Below, one piece after another: positions 6,137 through 12,892 of a stretch of DNA of 12,905 bases. Below the pieces are notes generated by a model. That model searched no databases. It was given only the letters and a program-made list of their open reading frames with translations, and was not told the DNA's origin. Location: contig JASLGC010000082.1 of NCBI GenBank assembly GCA_030150335.1, forward strand, positions 1 to 12,905, given 5' to 3'. The position numbers were made by a program, and so were the translations under genes. The DNA is from Flavobacterium sp. (lineage in GTDB: Bacteria > Bacteroidota > Bacteroidia > Flavobacteriales > Flavobacteriaceae). The first letter of the stretch is position 1; each line of letters begins with the position of its first letter.

Positions 6137-7228
6137 ATGAGTTCAAATTATTATGCTGTTATAATGGCAGGAGGAGTAGGGTCTCGTTTTTGGCCAGTAA
6201 GTACACCTGAGTTTCCTAAACAGTTTCACGATATGCTTGGTTCAGGGGATACCTTGATTCAAAAGACGTTTAAGCGTCTTTCTCAGTTAATTCCTCAAGA
6301 GAATATACTTATACTTACTCATGAGAATTACAAGGGTATCGTACAAGAACAATTACCTTTAGTAGCAGAAAATAATATCATATTGGAGCCTGCGATGAGA
6401 AACACAGCTCCTTGTATTTTATATGCTGCAATGAAGATTAAAAAGAGTAATCCGAATGCTGTAATGGTAGTTGCTCCAAGTGATCATTGGATTGAGGACG
6501 AATTACAATTTATATCAAATTTGCAACGCACTTTTGATGTGTGTGAAAGAGATAGTGTTTTAATGACATTAGGAATTTTACCAACCTTCCCTAATACAGG
6601 ATATGGTTATATTGAATTCAATAAATTAGATTCACGACCTATTAAAAAAGTAGTGCAATTTCGCGAGAAACCTGACTATGCTACTGCACGTAAATTCGTA
6701 CAGAGCCGTCATTTCTTATGGAATTCGGGTATTTTTGTATGGAGCGTAGGAGCTATTTTAGATGCATTTTCAGAGTTTCAACCTGTAATGTCAGAGCTTT
6801 TCGACCAAGGATATGATAAGTACAATACAACGGAAGAAAAAGCTTTTATAGAAGCTAATTATTCTAAAGCAGAAAATATATCTATAGATTACGCTGTGAT
6901 GGAAAAAGCTAACAATGTATATGTATTACCAGCCACCTTCGATTGGAATGATTTGGGTACTTGGGGGTCTCTTTATGATAAGTTACCTAAAGATAGTTCT
7001 GATAATGCTATTGTAAATGCACAAGCTTTCTTTAATAACTCAACGAATAATATCGTTAGAACTGATAGTGATAAGACTGTTGTAATAGATGGTTTAAACG
7101 ATTATATAATTGTTGATAAAGAGGATATCTTGCTTATTTATCCGAAAAGAAAAGAACAAGAAATAAAAAATGTAAGTCGTTACGTAGAGTCAGAATTGAG
7201 TAAAAATAACAAATCTGAAGAAGAATAA
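6137..7228 (+). CDS. manC: Mannose-1-phosphate guanylyltransferase (GDP-mannose pyrophosphorylase)
   Basis: Makes GDP-mannose from mannose 1-phosphate and GTP, a precursor for surface glycans and for GDP-fucose-type sugars. The 363 residues form a nucleotidyltransferase domain with MAGGVGSRFWPVSTPEFPKQ (10-29), the signature GGxGxRFWPxS with the PKQ lysine, EPAMRNTAPC (84-93), PSDHW (114-118), GYGYIE (155-160), FREKPD (175-180), WNSGIF (195-200) and FDWNDLGTW (268-276). The C-terminal 80 residues resemble the short beta-helix part of this family. The protein lacks the extra cupin domain of the roughly 480-residue bifunctional isomerase/pyrophosphorylase, so it should have only the transferase activity. 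It is the last gene of the operon, 7 bases after the SprT-like gene, and a perfect hairpin terminator follows 21 bases after its stop. The likely downstream user of the product, a glycosyltransferase and a flippase, lies 2-3 kb away. Confidence 0.93.
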   Translation: MSSNYYAVIMAGGVGSRFWPVSTPEFPKQFHDMLGSGDTLIQKTFKRLSQLIPQENILILTHENYKGIVQEQLPLVAENNIILEPAMRNTAPCILYAAMKIKKSNPNAVMVVAPSDHWIEDELQFISNLQRTFDVCERDSVLMTLGILPTFPNTGYGYIEFNKLDSRPIKKVVQFREKPDYATARKFVQSRHFLWNSGIFVWSVGAILDAFSEFQPVMSELFDQGYDKYNTTEEKAFIEANYSKAENISIDYAVMEKANNVYVLPATFDWNDLGTWGSLYDKLPKDSSDNAIVNAQAFFNNSTNNIVRTDSDKTVVIDGLNDYIIVDKEDILLIYPKRKEQEIKNVSRYVESELSKNNKSEEE

Positions 7229-7249
7229 AGATAAATATATTTAGTATAA

Positions 7250-7278
7250 AAAAGGCTTAGATAATTTCTAAGCCTTTT
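7250..7278 (+). terminator. Rho-independent terminator after manC
   Basis: AAAAGGCTTAGA (7250-7261) pairs without mismatch with TCTAAGCCTTTT (7267-7278) around a TAATT loop, followed by ATTTTTC. The flanking A- and T-runs could allow function on both strands, which would also shield manC from the convergent genes. Confidence 0.9.
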
Positions 7279-7429
7279 ATTTTTCAGTTTATTCAATTAT
7301 TGCAAAAAGAGATATGAAATAGCAATTCTTTATTGTCTATTGGTTTTTAAGCACATCTTTATTTGCTTTTTTAAGGGAATTGATGTCAAAGTTAATGATG
7401 AGGCTAAATTATGCTTCACATACTTATAA

Positions 7430-7461
7430 AAATAAGGCTCAGTAAAAACTGAACCTTATTT
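7430..7461 (-). terminator. Rho-independent terminator of the MlaE/MlaF-like operon
   Basis: On the plus strand AAATAAGG (7430-7437) pairs with CCTTATTT (7454-7461). After a single C-A mismatch the stem continues with TCAG against CTGA around a TAAAAA loop. Read on the minus strand the hairpin is followed by a T-rich stretch and lies 10 bases after the stop of the ATPase gene, as expected for its terminator. Between this and the manC terminator (7279-7429) I see no gene or structure. Confidence 0.8.
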
Positions 7462-7471
7462 AATTATTTCT

Positions 7472-8248
7472 TTAATTTTTTTCTTTACCGATATGCCTTA
7501 TAGCTTCACGAACCATTCTAAACAATTCCGATGAATAAACGAAGTCTACTACATCCTCATTATTAGTCTGAATGATCTCTTTATTATTACCGGACCAAGC
7601 TAATACACCATTTTTTAAAAATACAATATGTTCTCCAATTTCAAGAACAGAGTTCATATCGTGTGTATTAACCACTGTTGTAATACCATATTCATGTGTA
7701 ATTTCTTGAATAAGGTTATCAATTACAATTGCGGTTTTCGGGTCCAAACCTGAGTTAGGCTCATCACAGAAAAGGTATTTTGGGTTATTAACAATTGCTC
7801 TTGCAATAGCAACCCTTTTTTGCATACCACCTGATATTTCAGCAGGTCTTTTCTTATGAGCGTTAATTAGGTTTACACGTTCTATAACCTCGTCCACACG
7901 CATTTTTATCTCCTTATCTGTTTTATTTGTAAACATTTTAAGAGGAAATGCGATATTTTCTTCAACGGTCATTGAGTCAAAAAGAGCACTACCTTGGAAA
8001 ACCATACCGATTTCAGTACGCAAGTCTCTTTTTTCTTTGCGAGTCAAATTCGCGTAAATTCTTCCATCAAAAGAAATATGTCCACTATCAGGAGTATGAA
8101 TACCTAATAACGTTTTAAGTAATACAGTTTTACCAGAACCACTCTGACCAATGATTAAATTTGTTTTTCCTGTTTCAAATGTAGTGCTGATTCCTTTCAG
8201 AACCTGCGTACCATCAAATGATTTAATTATATCTTTTACTTCAATCAT
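7472..8248 (-). CDS. ABC transporter ATPase, MlaF-like (lipid/MCE-type transport)
   Basis: The nucleotide-binding subunit that powers an MlaE-type permease, located on the cytoplasmic face of the inner membrane. The 258 residues contain Walker A GQSGSGKT (34-41), Q-loop Q85 in VFQGSALF, the ABC signature ISGGMQKR (138-145), Walker B YLFCDEP with D162 and catalytic E163, D-loop SGLDP (166-170), and the H-loop histidine H196 in VVNTHDM. The combination of SGGMQKRVAIARAI and the adjacent MlaE permease places it in the Mla/Ttg2A (phospholipid or solvent-tolerance) subfamily rather than drug or metal transport. The gene begins 3 bases after the permease stop, so the pair is translationally close. 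It is the last gene of its unit and is followed by a hairpin terminator. The transport direction and substrate cannot be read from sequence. Confidence 0.9.
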   Translation of the reverse strand: MIEVKDIIKSFDGTQVLKGISTTFETGKTNLIIGQSGSGKTVLLKTLLGIHTPDSGHISFDGRIYANLTRKEKRDLRTEIGMVFQGSALFDSMTVEENIAFPLKMFTNKTDKEIKMRVDEVIERVNLINAHKKRPAEISGGMQKRVAIARAIVNNPKYLFCDEPNSGLDPKTAIVIDNLIQEITHEYGITTVVNTHDMNSVLEIGEHIVFLKNGVLAWSGNNKEIIQTNNEDVVDFVYSSELFRMVREAIRHIGKEKN

Positions 8249-8251
8249 ATC

Positions 8252-8998
8252 TTAATTACTTAAAAGGAGAGAGGTTAATACGTAGTTTGTCAAGATTATC
8301 GCCACACTTGTCCATACGAAAGCAGTTGTACTTGCTTTACCTACTTCAAGAGCTCCACCTTTCATATAGTACCCAAAATACGATGGGATAGTCGCTAAAA
8401 GAAAACCGAATATTGCAGTTTTAATGAAAGCATAAGCAACGTGGAAAGGGATGAATGTATCTTGTAAACCAATAATGAATTGTTCAGAAGTAACGAAGTT
8501 ACCCATTACACCACCAAACCATCCTCCTAATATTCCTAAGAACATACTAATTCCAATAACGAAAGGGTATAATAATACAGCAACTAATTTTGGGAAAACC
8601 AAGTAGTTTAAAGAACTAACACCCATTACTTCCAATGCGTCAATTTGCTCTGTTACTCTCATCGTACCAATACTTGATGTAATGAAAGAACCCATTTTAC
8701 CAGCCATAATGATTGATATAAAAGTAGGAGCAAACTCAAGAATTACAGATTGTCTTGTTGCGAAACCAATAAGGTATTTTGGAATTAAAGGGTTAGTTAA
8801 GTTTAATGCTGTTTGGATTGCAACCACACCACCAACGAAGAAAGACAAGAAACAAACAATTCCCAAAGAACCGATGATTAAATCATCTATTTCTTTAAAA
8901 ATTAATTCTCTCATTACTTTCCCTTTTGTCATCTTGCTAAAGATTTCTTTTAGCATAAGAAAGTACTGTCCTATATTTGTTAATCCAGATTTTATCAT
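8252..8998 (-). CDS. MlaE-family ABC transporter permease
   Basis: The membrane subunit that partners the MlaF-like ATPase. The 248 residues include the family signature AGKMGS (99-104), IGTMRVTEQ (110-118) and IDALEVMG (119-126), followed by the LVFPKL segment (133-138). Hydrophobic stretches near 40-65, 75-100, 138-165, 185-210 and 225-246 suggest about five to six membrane segments, normal for MlaE. Family members move phospholipid between the inner and outer membranes with an MCE protein (MlaD) and periplasmic carriers. No MCE-domain, MlaC or MlaB gene is in the window, so the rest of the system, if any, is elsewhere. The start at 8998 gives a short amphipathic N-terminus before the first membrane segment. 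It lies 68 bases downstream of the glycosyltransferase gene on the same strand. Confidence 0.9.
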   Translation of the reverse strand: MIKSGLTNIGQYFLMLKEIFSKMTKGKVMRELIFKEIDDLIIGSLGIVCFLSFFVGGVVAIQTALNLTNPLIPKYLIGFATRQSVILEFAPTFISIIMAGKMGSFITSSIGTMRVTEQIDALEVMGVSSLNYLVFPKLVAVLLYPFVIGISMFLGILGGWFGGVMGNFVTSEQFIIGLQDTFIPFHVAYAFIKTAIFGFLLATIPSYFGYYMKGGALEVGKASTTAFVWTSVAIILTNYVLTSLLLSN

Positions 8999-9003
8999 AT
9001 AAA

Positions 9004-9034
9004 TTAAAATATCGGCTAAATTACCAATTACAAA
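9004..9034 (-). promoter_or_regulatory. Possible promoter for the MlaE/MlaF-like pair
   Basis: On the minus strand TTTG (9031-9034) is followed, after 19 bases, by TATTTTAA (9004-9011), a partial match to TAnnTTTG. The spacing is good but the -7 box is imperfect, and transcription would start very close to the ATG at 8998. Readthrough from the glycosyltransferase gene is an alternative, since no terminator is seen in the 68-base gap. Confidence 0.3.
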
Positions 9035-9066
9035 TGAGTTTTATGTTTATTAGAGCAAAAAAATGA

Positions 9067-9921
9067 CTAAAGCAATTTTGACTTTATCTTCTTCCAGCGG
9101 TAATTTCTAATGAATTTCCCCTGCTCTTCACTAACCAAATAAGGTTGTTTTTCACTTTTAGCTTTGAAGAACCCTTTTATATAATCAATAAAAAGAAGTG
9201 TTTTTTTCTTTTTGGTAGCTAACTTTAGAGCCGCAATAGTCGTAATTACCAGACCATAATGAAGCCTATAGAATGCTTCACCTTGTTTGTACCTTGCTGA
9301 CTTATCATAGTTTGCACCAGTAGGCTTTAGGTGTTTCACTTTGAGAGATTCCAGAGTAACAATCTTCCAATTGTAATAACGACAAAGCAGTTCATCTACC
9401 GTATCCCATCCCATTGCAGTTCGCAGTCCACCAATCTGTTCAAAACACGCCTTTCGGTACGCCTTAAAAGCACCGCGAATGTGCTCTTTATCTGTTAGGT
9501 TTTCTAAAAGCCATTGTCCGTTCTTTTCAATATAAGCAAATCCACCAACCATACCAACCGTTTCATCTTGTTCAAAAGTTGATGAAATGGTTTCAAAGTA
9601 TTCCTTAGGTAAAATCAAATCTGCATCTAACTTTACAATAAAATCACAAGGACAATTTGAATCAAGAGTATCAAAACCATAATTAAAAGCTTGTACTACT
9701 TTACTACCAGGTAAATGAATCGCTTCAGACTGTTTCGTTATAAGAGTAATCCAAGGATACTCATTAGCATACCCTTGCACAATAGTAGCAGTATTATCTG
9801 TAGAATTGTCATTAACCACGATGAGTTGTACGGGAGGCAATGTCTGCTGTACCATACTATCTAATGTTTTGGAAATAAATTCCGCCTCATTAAACGCAGG
9901 CATAATAACAATATAGTTCAT
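9067..9921 (-). CDS. Family 2 glycosyltransferase
   Basis: Likely transfers a sugar from a nucleotide-sugar donor to a surface glycan or lipid acceptor at the cytoplasmic face of the membrane. The GT-A fold begins MNYIVIMPAFNEAEF, with the nucleotide-binding VVNDNSTDNT (35-44) and the metal-binding DXD as KLDADLILP (97-105; D99, D101). GWDTVDELL (171-179) probably holds the catalytic base. I chose the ATG at 9921 (284 residues) over an upstream in-frame ATG at 9978, because the extra 19 residues precede the first beta strand that usually starts these proteins. The C-terminal third is basic and has one weak hydrophobic stretch near 222-235. It is divergent from the flippase gene 122 bases away, a common pairing in glycan loci, and lies upstream of the MlaE/MlaF-like pair on the same strand. 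Donor and acceptor cannot be read from the sequence. Confidence 0.88.
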   Translation of the reverse strand: MNYIVIMPAFNEAEFISKTLDSMVQQTLPPVQLIVVNDNSTDNTATIVQGYANEYPWITLITKQSEAIHLPGSKVVQAFNYGFDTLDSNCPCDFIVKLDADLILPKEYFETISSTFEQDETVGMVGGFAYIEKNGQWLLENLTDKEHIRGAFKAYRKACFEQIGGLRTAMGWDTVDELLCRYYNWKIVTLESLKVKHLKPTGANYDKSARYKQGEAFYRLHYGLVITTIAALKLATKKKKTLLFIDYIKGFFKAKSEKQPYLVSEEQGKFIRNYRWKKIKSKLL

Positions 9922-10015
9922 TATATTTAAGTGCTTAAAAATTCGAATTAATAGTCTAAGGTAACTATCAAAAGACAAATTTAAAAAAAATAGTAGTTAA
10001 GCATTTATTAGGAAG

Positions 10016-10023
10016 TATATTTG
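10016..10023 (+). promoter_or_regulatory. Candidate -7 promoter box of the flippase gene
   Basis: TATATTTG is an exact TAnnTTTG match, 20 bases before the ATG at 10044. No clear TTG lies 17-23 bases upstream, so the -33 element is weak. It sits in the gap shared with the divergent glycosyltransferase gene. Confidence 0.5.
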
Positions 10024-10043
10024 TAAGTATAATAAGTTAATTA

Positions 10044-11513
10044 ATGGGGAGTAAAATTTCTACAAAACAAGCCTTTTTGTTTACCGTAATTAATTACATT
10101 GGAGTATTAATCGGTGTAATCTCTACTGTATTAATTTACCCTCAAGATAAAGAAATGTTGGGCATCATACGTTTTGTAGATGCTTGTGCCCAAATCTTAT
10201 TTCCTGTTATCGTACTTGGGAGTACACATGCTTTAATTAACTTTTATCCCAACTTATCAGAGAGTCTTCAAAAGAAGCTCTTTAGTTTTAGTTTACTTTC
10301 ATTAGGCAAACTTGCGTTATTAGTTGGAATAATAATTTATGTCGGTTCTTTTTTCTACCAAGGTGAAGACATTAAATACGTCTATATGGGCTTTCCATTA
10401 GCAATAGCAATGGCGTTTATAGAACTATTTAGACGGCAAGCCACCAACTTACAGAAGCTGTCATTTCCTACGTTTTTTGAGAAAATAATTCCTAAAATAG
10501 CGTTGCCAACGGTCTTTTTAATGGTGATGTACACTGGGTATTCCATTGACCAAGCCATCTGGTATTACATCATATCTTACTATATTGTTGCTATTGTTAT
10601 AGGAGGATACATCTACAAACACTTCAATTATAAATGGCATTGGAACTACAAAGATTTATTTCAATCTGTCAGTAAAAAAGAATATTACGCATATAGTTTA
10701 TTTGCATTTGCAGGAAGTTTCGGTTCTTTTTTTGCCTTTCGAGTAGACTCACTGATGATACCATATTTTATCTCCTATGAAGCAAATGGTACATACAATA
10801 TCGGAGTTACACTTGCATCTACCTTAGCAATTCCAGCTACAGGTGTATTTGCGCTATACGCACCCGTAATTTCAGATTTGATAAAACGTGTACAATTGCG
10901 AGAATTAAATCAGAAGTACAAAGAAGTAGCTCGTAACTTATTCTTCATTGGAATGCTTCTGTTCACCTGTGTAGTCGTAGGAATAGACCCTTTGTTTCGC
11001 TTATTGCCTACCTATGATAAATTAGCACCATCTATCCCTATTATCTATTTGTTGGGGGTAAACGTGGTTATTAATATGTCAACAGGATTCAATAGCGAGA
11101 TAATCTCTTACTCAAAATACTATCGTTTTAACCTTGTGTCTATTTTGAGTTTAATGGTACTAAACGTAGTATTAAATTACGTGTTGCTAACACAAACAAC
11201 TCTTGGGATATTTGGAGTAGGGTTAGCATCGTTATTGTCATTAACCTTGTTCAACATTGTGAAGACCTACTACATTTACTATAAAATGAAGTTATGGCCG
11301 TTTGACGTGAAGTTCTTTAAACTATTTCTGACAATGATACTCGTTGTCTTGGGGGTTTTTGTAATCCCACTAAACATCCCTCCATTTTTAGAATTAACAA
11401 TTCGCGTAGCATTAGTTATGCTTATCAATGGATATTTCATATTCCGTACCAATTGGGTAATTGGAATAAGAGATGTATTGATGAAATTTGTCAATAAATT
11501 ATTGAAAAAATAG
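10044..11513 (+). CDS. Polysaccharide flippase, Wzx/MATE-like membrane protein
   Basis: Probably moves a lipid-linked oligosaccharide or other glycan precursor from the inner to the outer leaflet of the inner membrane. The 489-residue protein is hydrophobic throughout, with about 12-14 predicted membrane segments; the first is near residues 10-32 (AFLFTVINYIGVLIGVIS), and others are near 48-68, 88-107, 112-130, 145-165, 170-190, 215-235, and a run through the C-terminal half. The start KISTKQAFLFTVINYIG, the long soluble-poor helices, and the RVDSLMIPYF segment (233-242) fit the oligosaccharide flippase (MOP/MATE) superfamily. Length is within the usual 420-510. The gene is alone on this strand and diverges from the glycosyltransferase. 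A general MATE multidrug pump is less likely. No well-formed terminator directly follows it. Confidence 0.8.
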   Translation: MGSKISTKQAFLFTVINYIGVLIGVISTVLIYPQDKEMLGIIRFVDACAQILFPVIVLGSTHALINFYPNLSESLQKKLFSFSLLSLGKLALLVGIIIYVGSFFYQGEDIKYVYMGFPLAIAMAFIELFRRQATNLQKLSFPTFFEKIIPKIALPTVFLMVMYTGYSIDQAIWYYIISYYIVAIVIGGYIYKHFNYKWHWNYKDLFQSVSKKEYYAYSLFAFAGSFGSFFAFRVDSLMIPYFISYEANGTYNIGVTLASTLAIPATGVFALYAPVISDLIKRVQLRELNQKYKEVARNLFFIGMLLFTCVVVGIDPLFRLLPTYDKLAPSIPIIYLLGVNVVINMSTGFNSEIISYSKYYRFNLVSILSLMVLNVVLNYVLLTQTTLGIFGVGLASLLSLTLFNIVKTYYIYYKMKLWPFDVKFFKLFLTMILVVLGVFVIPLNIPPFLELTIRVALVMLINGYFIFRTNWVIGIRDVLMKFVNKLLKK

Positions 11514-11591
11514 CCCATTTTACTCTTGAATCGACTGCTATTCTTGTGTTGTCAATTAGTAATATTCCTTATTTTTCAGCTTAATGATTTT

Positions 11592-11613
11592 CTCTATACA
11601 GTATGTATGAGAG
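11592..11613. repeat. Bulged inverted repeat after the flippase gene
   Basis: CTCTATACA (11592-11600) pairs with TGTATGAGAG (11604-11613) around a 3-base GTA loop, with one bulged G. There is no T-run after it, so it is a poor rho-independent terminator, though it may protect or punctuate the flippase transcript end. Confidence 0.4.
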
Positions 11614-11636
11614 GTAATCTCGTGCCTGTGACACAT

Positions 11637-11717
11637 CTTAAAAAAACTGTACACCAACAATTGGACTACCTTAAAAACTGTACAGTAGAAAGCAGGATTA
11701 TCAACTATAATTGTACA
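11637..11717. repeat. Three TGTACA palindromes at 31- and 33-base spacing, two of them in a longer direct repeat
   Basis: TGTACA occurs at 11648-11653, 11679-11684 and 11712-11717. The first two sit in a direct repeat: CTTA, an A-run, then CTGTACA (11637-11653 and 11670-11684, differing only by two A's). The second and third are each followed by AGCAGGA (11690-11696, 11723-11729). The spacing is close to three helical turns, as for repeated protein-binding sites. Function is unknown. Confidence 0.5.
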
Positions 11718-11749
11718 GCAATAGCAGGACGAGACAGGTTTTAATAGGG

Positions 11750-11835
11750 GTGCTCCCATGGTGGTACCATAGTGCTCCCATAATGCTATCGTAAGAATTA
11801 TGGGAAAACTATGGATGCATTATGTTAGCATTATG
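11750..11835. repeat. Nested hairpin flanked by short direct repeats, possible structured element
   Basis: CCCATAAT (11777-11784) and ATTATGGG (11797-11804) form an 8-bp stem with a 12-base loop. Outside it, after 4 bases on each side (TGCT and AAAA), CCATAG (11767-11772) pairs with CTATGG (11809-11814). GTGCTCCCAT is repeated at 11750-11759 and 11772-11781, and GCATTATG is repeated at 11817-11824 and 11828-11835. CATAATGCTA (11779-11788) can instead pair with TAGCATTATG (11826-11835) over 10 bp, giving an alternative fold. A structured RNA, a degraded repeat element or a binding-site cluster are all possible. Confidence 0.45.
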
Positions 11836-11920
11836 AGAGAATGCCAATTAAGATAAACATAATGATTACCAATTTGCATGTTGCGTTTCATTATAGATGA
11901 AGTGATTGTGTATAAAAAAA

Positions 11921-11952
11921 TAAGGCGATGTCTTCAGTGAGACATCGCCTTA
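11921..11952 (-). terminator. Rho-independent terminator of the EamA transporter gene
   Basis: A perfect 13-bp stem, TAAGGCGATGTCT (11921-11933) with AGACATCGCCTTA (11940-11952), has a 6-base loop. On the minus strand it is followed directly by seven T's and lies 22 bases after the stop of the transporter gene. On the plus strand it lacks a good T-run, but may still slow transcription coming from the flippase gene. Confidence 0.92.
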
Positions 11953-11974
11953 AATATATATTGAATAGATTGTA

Positions 11975-12892
11975 TTAAAGTTCTGGTTCTGGCAATACTT
12001 TTTTCTTAATCTTAGTAAGTAAGATAATTGTAATAATGATACACAAACTACCAAGCCAATCCATTGTATGGAATTGAACTCCAAAATAAGTAATTGCTAT
12101 AAACGTAGCAGATAAAGGTTCGGCACAAGCAAGTAAACTCGCACGTTGTGGTCCGATGTTTTTAATCGCTGTAAGGAATATATAAAAAGGAACAAGCGTA
12201 CCTAAAAATACAATGAACGCTACTACTAAATAAGTATCCGTATCCCAAATGCCCTCTAATCTATGAGGTGGGTGAATGATACTCATGGCAATTCCTGCGA
12301 TTAACATACTCCAACCTATAATTGCAATAGGGCTATATCTTGTCAATAAATGCACAGGCATAATTGTATAAGCAGCTAATGCTAATGCAGAGGCAATACC
12401 CCAGCTTAATGCAGTAGGTGTTATATTAAGAGTAGTAATATCTCCATGCGTTACTAATAAGAACGTACCTAACATTGCCAATCCGATTGCTAAAAACTCA
12501 ATTGGCTTAGGCCATTTCTTTAATCTCAAGGCTAAGTAAATAGCGATAAATACAGGACCTGTATATTGCAATACCGTTGCTGTAGCAGCATTTGAATGTA
12601 AGATAGTTACAAAGTAAGTATATTGAACTGTCAACATTCCAAGGATACTAAACACTACTAAGTTAATAGCATCTTTTTTATCCTTCCATATTCTTCCAAT
12701 ATCAGGGTTGCGTTGTAGCAAACCAAAAATCAGCATAAGAATACCTGAAACTAATAACCTAACAGTTACTAACCATTCGGCGTTAAATTCTTTTTCTCTA
12801 AAAAGAAATTGTGCGAAAGCACCTGATACACCCCATAGCATTGCTGCAAAAATAGCAGATGCAAAGCCTAAAAATTTGTTGTTTGATTGCAT
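11975..12892 (-). CDS. EamA/DMT-family transporter (RhaT/YdcZ-like exporter)
   Basis: An inner-membrane transporter of the drug/metabolite superfamily, typically exporting amino acids or other small metabolites; the substrate is not readable. The 305 residues contain the two EamA repeats (about 8-148 and 160-297), ten predicted membrane segments, and a short charged tail KIKKKVLPEPEL. The first repeat opens FASAIFAAMLWGVSGAFAQ (10-28) and includes the conserved end of the fourth segment, LQYTGPVFIAIY (108-119). The second repeat ends with the corresponding ASLLACAEPLSATF (251-264). Length is as usual for two-repeat members. The start at 12892 agrees with family starts; only 13 bases upstream are in the window, so its promoter and any partner gene are not visible. 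It is followed by a strong terminator and is probably transcribed alone, at least at its 3' end. Confidence 0.9.
   Translation of the reverse strand: MQSNNKFLGFASAIFAAMLWGVSGAFAQFLFREKEFNAEWLVTVRLLVSGILMLIFGLLQRNPDIGRIWKDKKDAINLVVFSILGMLTVQYTYFVTILHSNAATATVLQYTGPVFIAIYLALRLKKWPKPIEFLAIGLAMLGTFLLVTHGDITTLNITPTALSWGIASALALAAYTIMPVHLLTRYSPIAIIGWSMLIAGIAMSIIHPPHRLEGIWDTDTYLVVAFIVFLGTLVPFYIFLTAIKNIGPQRASLLACAEPLSATFIAITYFGVQFHTMDWLGSLCIIITIILLTKIKKKVLPEPEL

Larger units (their letters stand above)
11514..11974. other. Repeat-rich intergenic region between the flippase and the EamA transporter gene
   Basis: No credible gene is seen in these 461 bases; an open frame from TTG 11526 to 11744 (72 residues) has no recognisable features and I do not call it. 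The region carries a bulged hairpin (11592-11613), three spaced TGTACA palindromes, a nested hairpin, paired direct repeats, and the terminator of the convergent gene. These parts are listed separately. The stretch 11836-11920 shows nothing more. Confidence 0.7.

Noticed and set aside
7279..7429. Possible small RNA or gene between the two convergent terminators
   Set aside because: No open frame, repeat or stem of note; it looks like plain spacer between converging units.
8682..9002. 106-codon plus-strand frame
   Set aside because: Fully antisense to the MlaE-like permease, which has strong family motifs.
11526..11744. 72-codon open frames on both strands (TTG 11526-11744 plus; 11556-11759 minus)
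   Set aside because: They overlap each other and the repeat elements, start at weak positions, and show no domain or family-like composition.
11637..11835. CRISPR-like array
   Set aside because: Repeats are too short, unequal and only two or three in number, and no cas gene is nearby.
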